7,664 bases of DNA, taken from NCBI GenBank assembly GCA_023458355.1, contig JAEWZS010000146.1, forward strand, positions 1 through 7,664, written 5' to 3'. This document shows positions 1 through 3,481 of this stretch, piece by piece. The DNA comes from Bacillota bacterium (lineage in GTDB: Bacteria; Bacillota; Clostridia; Christensenellales; CAG-138). The position numbers and the translations under genes are program-made. The notes below the pieces were generated by a model. It was not told the origin of the DNA. It made no database searches and worked only from the letters and a program-made list of their open reading frames with translations. Every line of letters starts with the position of its first letter. Position 1 is the first letter of the stretch.

Positions 1-14
1 TGCCCTTTGGTTTT

Positions 15-97
15 TGGTGCGAATGGCGAGATTCGAACTCGCAGGGTTTCCCCGGCAGATTTTAAGTCTGCTGTGTATGCCGTTCCACCACATTCGC
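15..97 (-). tRNA. tRNA-Leu (anticodon UAA), CCA encoded
   Basis: Read on the minus strand, the sequence folds as a complete cloverleaf. The acceptor stem GCGAATG (91-97) pairs with CATTCGC (19-25), followed by discriminator A and an encoded CCA (15-17). The anticodon stem GCAGA/TCTGC (67-71 with 55-59) encloses the loop CTTAAAA, whose anticodon TAA (62-64) reads UUA and UUG leucine codons. A GC-rich variable arm (CGGGGAAACCC) makes it a type II tRNA, as expected for leucine. The T arm is GCGAG-TTCGAAT-CTCGC. No base looks missing. The gene lies downstream of the chitinase on the same strand but behind a hairpin and with its own promoter, so it is probably transcribed separately. Confidence 0.97.
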
Positions 98-118
98 AGA
101 GATTTTTGCAACAGCAAT

Positions 119-147
119 ATTATATGCTCTACGCTATCGTGAGTCAA
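119..147 (-). promoter_or_regulatory. Sigma-A-type promoter of tRNA-Leu
   Basis: On the minus strand TTGACT (142-147) is followed after exactly 17 bases by TATAAT (119-124), almost the housekeeping sigma-70/sigma-A consensus. The predicted start, near position 112, lies about 15 bases before the tRNA 5' end at 97. A strong promoter at this distance is typical for a single tRNA gene. Confidence 0.85.
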
Positions 148-186
148 GAATTCTAGGCCTACAAAAATTTTTTGTGTGAATACATA

Positions 187-227
187 GGTAAGGTGAGTCA
201 ACCCCGCAGGGTTCGACTCACCTTACC
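187..227 (-). terminator. Long hairpin downstream of the chitinase, likely terminator
   Basis: A 13-bp perfect stem (187-199 with 215-227) continues into a 5-bp AACCC/GGGTT stem (200-204 with 209-213), with one bulged base (214) and the tetraloop CGCA. It lies about 40 bases after the chitinase stop codon and before the tRNA promoter, the place expected for a terminator. Read on the minus strand it is not followed directly by a U tract; the next bases are TATGTATTC. Termination may therefore be imperfect, or the hairpin may mainly protect the 3' end of the mRNA. A separate short palindrome (ACAAAAA/TTTTTGT, 161-175) lies just beyond. Confidence 0.6.
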
Positions 228-267
228 AGACCCCCCATTACTGTAAACCGTTAAACTACAATAGTAG

Positions 268-1881
268 TTACTTTATGTTACTGCCAATCACGCCAATGAG
301 CATACCGTCGGCGTTTTGCGAAAGCTCCCAAACAACCGCGCCGCCAAGGCCTGCATTCTTGATGTAGGCTGCTTTTTCGGCAATGGAGAGCGGATCATCG
401 TAGGAAATGAATGTTGAGCCGTTAAACAGCCACGGCACGCGCGCGTCCGGGTGCGTAAAGCGTGAATACGAAGCATCCGTGAGGTATGCCGCCGCGATAG
501 CATCATATGGTATTGAACCACCCGAAGAAAACGTCTGGTACAGGCCGTTATTCGCGTTATGAACGCCATTGAATTTCATGCCGTAGAAGGGAATCCCCAT
601 AAGGATTTTGTGCTTCGGGAAACCCCTGTCCGTCCAATGCTTAATCGATGCATCGCAGCTCCATTTGTATTGCGGGGAGCTTTCATTGGGTGTATAAAGC
701 GGTGCATTCATATCGGTTACGATGCTCGTGGATGGACCGTGCATGTCATAGGTCATAACTGCAGCAAAATCTACGAGTTCACCGAGCTTATTAAGCTCAA
801 TGTTGGAATAGAAGGTTTGCGCACCGCCTGCAAACGAAAGCAAATAATTCTTTTGATCGAGTGCGCCCTGCTCATTAAGCTTCTCGCGAAGCTTCGCCAT
901 AAGAAGCGTAAAATTCTTCTTATCCTCAGGTCGTGCGGTATTACTCGCCATGCCGCCGCCTACCGGATACTCCCAATCGATATCAATGCCGTCAAACCCG
1001 TACTGCTTCATGAAAGCCACCGCGCTGTCAGAAAAGGCTGTGCGGCTTTCGTCCGTTAGTGCCATATCAGAGAATTTACCGGACCAGGTCCAGCCGCCGA
1101 CAGAAATAAGCGTTTTAAGCTCTGGGCGCTTCGTCTTGAGATTCGCAAGCTTTTGAAAATTATCGTAATCGACTTCCGCATCCCCAATCTTAATCTTCAG
1201 ATCCGTTCCTATGTTGGCAAATGCGTAGAACACATGCGTAACCCCTGCAGGGATATCTTCCGGCGAATAGCCATAGTACGAAGCCCAAGATGCGTAGTAA
1301 CCTGAAACAATTTTAGTGCCGGTTTGGATTGATTCATCCGGCTTTAGGGACGGAGTGGGGGACGGAGCAGGGGATGGAAGCACTACGGACAGGTAATGCT
1401 CGTGTATGTAACCGATCTTGCTGCCGTAGAAGATCTCATAATATGAACCCGATTTACCGCGAACGGTGTAGACTGCTCCTTTTTTAGCGGATCCGATTCT
1501 TTTATACTTCGTACCCGGGCCGCTTCTTACGTTTACAGCGATATTGCAGTTAACGACGCGCCCCGTATTCTCATTTTCTTTACTTGCAGTGCCGGAACCG
1601 GAGACAGAGATGTAATTCGAATGGACGTATCCTGTCCTGCCGCTGTAGATGATGGCGTAGAACGAACCGGATTTTCCCGTTACGGTATATACAGCACCTT
1701 TTTTTGCGGAGCCGATCTTTTTATACTTCGTGCCAGGGCCGCTTCTGACATTCACCGCGATATTGCAATTGACGATGACACCGCGCTGCTCGTTCTCAGC
1801 GCGTGTGAAGCTCTGCGAAAAGCAGAACAGGAGTAAAATAGCTGTGAGCAAAGCTGACAGTATCCTTTTTAACTTTAGCAT
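268..1881 (-). CDS. Secreted GH18 chitinase with two SH3b domains
   Basis: A 537-residue extracellular glycoside hydrolase predicted to cut beta-1,4-N-acetylglucosamine polymers (chitin-like chains, possibly wall glycans). Residues 1-28 are a signal peptide: basic MLKLKR, a hydrophobic core, and probable cleavage after TRA. Two bacterial SH3 domains follow (about 34-93 and 107-166), then a Pro/Ser linker (about 170-178) and a GH18 barrel (about 190-530). The catalytic DGIDIDWE motif is intact (D297, D300, D302, E304 as acid/base). SVGGWTW (260-266), MTYDMHGP (376-383) and VVWELS (516-521) also match GH18 strands. A segment between the last barrel strands (GIPFYG to ISYDDP) fits the chitinase insertion domain. 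The start is ATG at 1881: AAGGGAG lies 5 bases upstream, while a TTG seven codons earlier would place that site inside the gene. No chitin-binding module is present. SH3b domains usually bind peptidoglycan, so the enzyme may stay on the wall. Substrate is inferred; a role in wall or spore remodelling is the main alternative to nutrient chitin. Confidence 0.93.
   Translation of the reverse strand: MLKLKRILSALLTAILLLFCFSQSFTRAENEQRGVIVNCNIAVNVRSGPGTKYKKIGSAKKGAVYTVTGKSGSFYAIIYSGRTGYVHSNYISVSGSGTASKENENTGRVVNCNIAVNVRSGPGTKYKRIGSAKKGAVYTVRGKSGSYYEIFYGSKIGYIHEHYLSVVLPSPAPSPTPSLKPDESIQTGTKIVSGYYASWASYYGYSPEDIPAGVTHVFYAFANIGTDLKIKIGDAEVDYDNFQKLANLKTKRPELKTLISVGGWTWSGKFSDMALTDESRTAFSDSAVAFMKQYGFDGIDIDWEYPVGGGMASNTARPEDKKNFTLLMAKLREKLNEQGALDQKNYLLSFAGGAQTFYSNIELNKLGELVDFAAVMTYDMHGPSTSIVTDMNAPLYTPNESSPQYKWSCDASIKHWTDRGFPKHKILMGIPFYGMKFNGVHNANNGLYQTFSSGGSIPYDAIAAAYLTDASYSRFTHPDARVPWLFNGSTFISYDDPLSIAEKAAYIKNAGLGGAVVWELSQNADGMLIGVIGSNIK
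1384..1563 (-). repeat. SH3b repeat, second copy within the chitinase
   Basis: This encodes the second of two 60-residue SH3b units. They are offset by 219 bp and identical at 45 of 60 residues by hand alignment. The segment from VNCNIAV to GTKYK (18 residues) is identical in both. The first unit spans 1603-1782. Confidence 0.85.
1603..1782 (-). repeat. SH3b repeat, first copy within the chitinase
   Basis: This is the N-terminal SH3b unit, directly after the signal peptide. Its partner is at 1384-1563. The two differ mainly in their C-terminal halves (for example SGRTGYVHSN against GSKIGYIHEH), which in SH3b folds may form part of the binding face. Confidence 0.85.
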
Positions 1882-1886
1882 TGTTT

Positions 1887-1893
1887 CTCCCTT
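1887..1893 (-). promoter_or_regulatory. Ribosome binding site that fixes the chitinase start
   Basis: AAGGGAG on the minus strand lies 5 bases upstream of the ATG at 1879-1881. It decides for this ATG over the upstream TTG at 1900-1902. Confidence 0.8.
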
Positions 1894-1946
1894 AATATTC
1901 AATCACAACGATCTTCAGCCACGCCTTGGATGTGTCTGTGATTCAA

Positions 1947-1976
1947 AGTATATAGGAGTCAGCAAAGCTATTTCAA
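1947..1976 (-). promoter_or_regulatory. Candidate promoter of the chitinase
   Basis: On the minus strand TTGAAA (1971-1976), an 18-base spacer and TATACT (1947-1952) resemble a sigma-A promoter. Transcription would start near 1940, giving a leader of about 60 bases before the ATG at 1881. It is the best match I found in this intergenic region (1882-2125), but it was judged by eye only. Confidence 0.4.
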
Positions 1977-2125
1977 ATGCAATATATGCCAGTAAAATCA
2001 AGGAACAGTATCGCATATTCGTTGGGGAGGGTGGTGTTTTACGCGCACGCTAAAATCTGCACCGGTACTCACGTTGCTATGGCGGCGCATATATTCAATA
2101 AGGCACACAAATAAAAAAGGGGGGA

Positions 2126-2428
2126 ATGCTGTTGGAAGTTTTCTGGCTACTTATTGTTTTGGGTTTCTTGGTGGAGGCAATTGTTGAGACGCTCAAGCTT
2201 GCATGGGATGTAGAAAAACGAAAGGTATCGTGGCCGGTGATCTGCTCGCTCGTTGTCGGCATCGTGATAGCGTTGCTCACGCAAGCGTCCATATTTGAGC
2301 TTTTAAGCATCACGATTGTTACATCGAAATGGCTTGGATTTATCATTACAGGCATATTAATCAGCCGTGGGAGCAGCTTCATCCACGATCTTTGGAACCG
2401 GATCAATTCCTACACTCCACCAAAATAA
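2126..2428 (+). CDS. Small holin-like membrane protein
   Basis: A 100-residue hydrophobic protein with probably three membrane segments (about 5-20, 36-52 and 56-82), a charged loop (WDVEKRKVSW, about 27-36) and a polar C-terminus (FIHDLWNRINSYTPPK). Small size, several helices and a charged tail recall phage holins and related uncharacterised Firmicutes membrane proteins ending in a SRGSSFIHDL-like motif. That likeness is from memory and general features, not a search. The start is uncertain. A G-rich Shine-Dalgarno (GGGGGG, 2119-2124) is only one base from the ATG at 2126. A TTG at 2132 in the same frame would have 7-base spacing and shorten the protein by two residues. It diverges from the chitinase and converges with the repeat-protein gene, whose stop is 5 bases away. 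No phage genes are nearby, so a true lysis role is unproven. Confidence 0.72.
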   Translation: MLLEVFWLLIVLGFLVEAIVETLKLAWDVEKRKVSWPVICSLVVGIVIALLTQASIFELLSITIVTSKWLGFIITGILISRGSSFIHDLWNRINSYTPPK

Positions 2429-2433
2429 CGTAT

Positions 2434-2616
2434 TTACAAAACGTCATCTTCGCCGATTGCCCGGATGGTACCGTCATACCACAATTTCACATCTTCCCCA
2501 AGAATCGATTTTACGGTTCCATCCGGCAGATACTCTATATCATCTTCAAAAACATCCGTACTTCCGACGGACCTAAGGGTACCGTATGCCCAATATTGAA
2601 TTTCAATCGCTGCCAT
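2434..2616 (-). CDS. 60-residue protein of three short repeats, function unknown
   Basis: I do not recognise a characterised family. The protein is acidic, has no signal peptide or membrane segment, and consists almost wholly of three imperfect units with the pattern aromatic-x-x-x-G-T-hydrophobic-K/R-S/A-V/I. They are YWAYGTLRSVG (8-18), YLPDGTVKSIL (29-39) and LWYDGTIRAIG (45-55), joined by Asp/Glu-rich turns. Alternating polar and hydrophobic residues around a G-T turn suggest stacked beta-hairpins. Similar short (Y-x-x-x-G-x-hydrophobic-x-x-I-G) repeats occur in small uncharacterised bacterial proteins, from memory only. The gene is probably real: AGGAGG (2626-2631) lies 9 bases before the ATG. 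It is convergent with the membrane-protein gene, with 5 bases between the stops and no terminator between, so the two transcripts probably overlap. Confidence 0.75.
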   Translation of the reverse strand: MAAIEIQYWAYGTLRSVGSTDVFEDDIEYLPDGTVKSILGEDVKLWYDGTIRAIGEDDVL

Positions 2617-2752
2617 GGCTTAGCCCCTCCTGTGGCTTGTAGATATAGGCAATAGATTGTGCTGCAAAGATAGGTACAATAAAAGTATATTCTTGCTCTA
2701 TCGAGAAAGGAATACGGTTTTTCTGTCGTTAATATACGAGATTTAGCGCAAT

Positions 2753-2803
2753 AGGACCGGAATAAATCGTTTAAAGGAAACTGTCTATTTACCCGGTTTT
2801 TTT
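2753..2803 (+). terminator. Terminator-like hairpin with T tract upstream of the RNHCP gene
   Basis: ACCGG (2756-2760) pairs with CCGGT (2793-2797). After a small AA/C internal loop, TAAAT (2763-2767) pairs with ATTTA (2787-2791). An inner GTTT/AAAC pairing (2769-2772 with 2778-2781) is also possible. Seven T residues follow (2797-2803). This reads as a plus-strand intrinsic terminator, but half of the stem is AT-rich. It could stop read-through from the left or act as an attenuator for the RNHCP gene. Its 3' arm overlaps the candidate -35 box at 2788-2793. Confidence 0.45.
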
Positions 2804-2815
2804 ATGTGCTATCAT
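2788..2815 (+). promoter_or_regulatory. Candidate extended -10 promoter for the RNHCP gene
   Basis: TTTACC (2788-2793), a 16-base spacer and TATCAT (2810-2815) preceded by TG (2807-2808) form a possible extended -10 promoter. Transcription would start near 2822, leaving a leader of about 147 bases before the RNHCP ATG. The -35 match is weak. Confidence 0.3.
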
Positions 2816-2826
2816 TACAACTGCTA

Positions 2827-2841
2827 CGGGTTATTGACCCG
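2827..2841 (+). promoter_or_regulatory. Inverted repeat near the predicted RNHCP transcription start
   Basis: CGGGT (2827-2831) and ACCCG (2837-2841) form a perfect 5-bp inverted repeat around TATTG. A further ACCCG half site is at 2791-2795, inside the candidate promoter. This could be an operator or just a small 5' hairpin in the mRNA. Confidence 0.3.
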
Positions 2842-2858
2842 AGAAAGGAGAATGCTGT

Positions 2859-2915
2859 TTGACGAAATCGTATTATATGGAGAGTGTTGCAAACCGGGAG
2901 GTTTGCGACAGATAA
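2859..2915 (+). CDS. Possible 18-codon leader ORF upstream of the RNHCP gene
   Basis: A TTG at 2859 follows a good Shine-Dalgarno (AAAGGAG, 2844-2850) with 8-base spacing, and opens an 18-codon frame (reading MTKSYYMESVANREVCDR) ending at TAA 2913-2915. The alternative is ATG at 2852. It is only one base from that Shine-Dalgarno and would give an in-frame N-terminal extension of the RNHCP protein. That extension looks unlike the rest of the protein, so I prefer a separate leader peptide. Its last codons run through a stable hairpin (2885-2910), so a ribosome on it would change the downstream RNA fold. Translation is not proven. Confidence 0.35.
   Translation: MTKSYYMESVANREVCDR
2885..2910 (+). 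promoter_or_regulatory. Stable hairpin inside the leader ORF
   Basis: TGTTGCAAACC (2885-2895) pairs with GGTTTGCGACA (2900-2910) over 11 positions, including one G-U pair, with the tetraloop GGGA. No T tract follows, so it is not a classic terminator. It lies 15 bases before the hairpin that covers the RNHCP ribosome binding site. Confidence 0.5.
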
Positions 2916-2925
2916 AACTCCGCAT

Positions 2926-2960
2926 TCCTCCCAAAAGGAAGACACTTACTTTTTGGAGGA
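2926..2960 (+). promoter_or_regulatory. Hairpin sequestering the RNHCP Shine-Dalgarno
   Basis: TCCTCC (2926-2931) is the exact complement of GGAGGA (2955-2960), which contains the RNHCP Shine-Dalgarno. After one C/T mismatch, AAAA (2933-2936) pairs with TTTT (2950-2953). The loop is 13 bases. A competing small stem, TTCC (2925-2928) with GGAA (2937-2940), would free the Shine-Dalgarno. The pairing is visible directly; a regulatory role is inferred. Confidence 0.4.
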
Positions 2961-2968
2961 TGTTCTAC

Positions 2969-3406
2969 ATGAATCGAGAAAACAAGCGCAGGCAATATGA
3001 CAAGGGTTATTTTAAAACCCATGCCTGCAGCGATATATTTACCTGCAAGTTTTGCGGGCGTCAGGTGATTCCGACAGGTGCCGGAAGTGCACACCGCAAT
3101 CACTGCCCCAACTGCTTAACGAGCTTACACATAGACATCGAGCCCGGTGACAGAGAATCTGACTGCGGCGGGATCATGGAACCTGTTGCGGTTTGGGTGC
3201 GAAAAGGTGGGGAATGGGCTATTATCCACCGTTGTCGTATATGCGGAGGTTTTTCATCCAACCGTGTAGCTGCGGATGATAACCCGATGAAGCTTATGAG
3301 CATTGCCATGAAGCCCTTGTGTGAGCCGCCCTTTCCGTTGGAGCGCATTGAGGAAATGACTGCTTTGATGGGTGGTGAGGGGCGTATGATGATCGAAAAG
3401 AGATGA
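2969..3406 (+). CDS. RNHCP domain protein, putative zinc-binding
   Basis: A 145-residue cytoplasmic protein with the signature RNHCPNC (residues 43-49) that names the RNHCP family, whose function is not established. Cysteine pairs occur as CKFC (26-29), CPNC (46-49) and CRIC (89-92), with further single cysteines (C66, C118). They suggest one or more zinc-ribbon sites. The conserved stretch from FTCKFCG through CGGIMEPVAVWVRKG to HRCRICGG is complete, and length and ending look normal, so the gene appears intact. The start is ATG at 2969, with GGAGG (2955-2959) 9 bases upstream. The frame is open back to 2804, but that part lacks family features. It converges on the glycosyltransferase operon, with a shared terminator in between. 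Regulation may act through the structured leader. Confidence 0.9.
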   Translation: MNRENKRRQYDKGYFKTHACSDIFTCKFCGRQVIPTGAGSAHRNHCPNCLTSLHIDIEPGDRESDCGGIMEPVAVWVRKGGEWAIIHRCRICGGFSSNRVAADDNPMKLMSIAMKPLCEPPFPLERIEEMTALMGGEGRMMIEKR

Positions 3407-3431
3407 CAGTCTACGGATTCATACGGCAATA

Positions 3432-3457
3432 AAGGAGCATCCCGCAGGATGCTCCTT
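3432..3457. terminator. Bidirectional intrinsic terminator between converging genes
   Basis: A perfect 11-bp stem, AAGGAGCATCC (3432-3442) with GGATGCTCCTT (3447-3457), has the tetraloop CGCA. It lies 25 bases after the RNHCP stop and 24 bases after the stop of the minus-strand glycosyltransferase. The U-rich tail is better on the minus strand (CCTTTATTG) than on the plus strand (CCTTCGTTAG). It probably serves both units and chiefly ends the glycan operon. Confidence 0.85.
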
Positions 3458-3481
3458 CGTTAGTTCAAAGGACGATCATTC

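Larger units (their letters stand above)
2617..2968. other. Intergenic region with regulatory-looking structure
   Basis: About 350 bases with no established protein gene. From 2617 to 2631 is the ribosome binding site of the minus-strand repeat protein. The stretch 2640-2750 is AT-rich and I see no convincing promoter on either strand or known riboswitch core in it. From 2753 to 2960 lie a terminator-like hairpin, a possible promoter, an operator-like inverted repeat, a possible leader ORF and two hairpins, each listed separately. Confidence 0.6.

Noticed and set aside
15..40. tRNA 3' end as an attachment site of an integrated element
   Set aside because: An element at this site would lie to the left of the window. 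I saw no second copy of the tRNA 3' end and no integrase gene.
205..227. tRNA-like T-arm string (GGGTTCGACTC) inside the hairpin
   Set aside because: The flanking bases do not form a T stem or any other tRNA arm. The string is explained by the long inverted repeat.
559..1059. Long plus-strand open frame opposite the chitinase
   Set aside because: It lies wholly antisense to a well-supported GH18 domain and shows no recognisable domain. The same holds for the shorter frames at 950-1156, 1621-1836 and 288-569.
2095..2406. Minus-strand frame opposite the holin-like gene
   Set aside because: It is antisense to a gene with clear membrane segments and has no convincing ribosome binding site or domain.
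2329..2655. Plus-strand frames across the small repeat-protein gene (2329-2655 and 2367-2576)
   Set aside because: They overlap the end of the holin-like gene out of frame, lack ribosome binding sites and lie antisense to a gene with a strong one.
2690..2760. Possible SAM-like riboswitch start (CTATCGAGAAAGG)
   Set aside because: Only a few bases resemble the first SAM-I helix. The conserved core that should follow is absent, and no other known riboswitch motif was recognised.
2804..2968. N-terminal extension of the RNHCP protein in the same frame
   Set aside because: It has no family features. The ATG at 2804 lacks a Shine-Dalgarno and the one at 2852 is only one base from its Shine-Dalgarno. 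The ATG at 2969 has a good one at normal distance.
2873..3429. Minus-strand frames opposite the RNHCP gene (2873-3103 and 3100-3429)
   Set aside because: They are shadows of the conserved RNHCP coding sequence.
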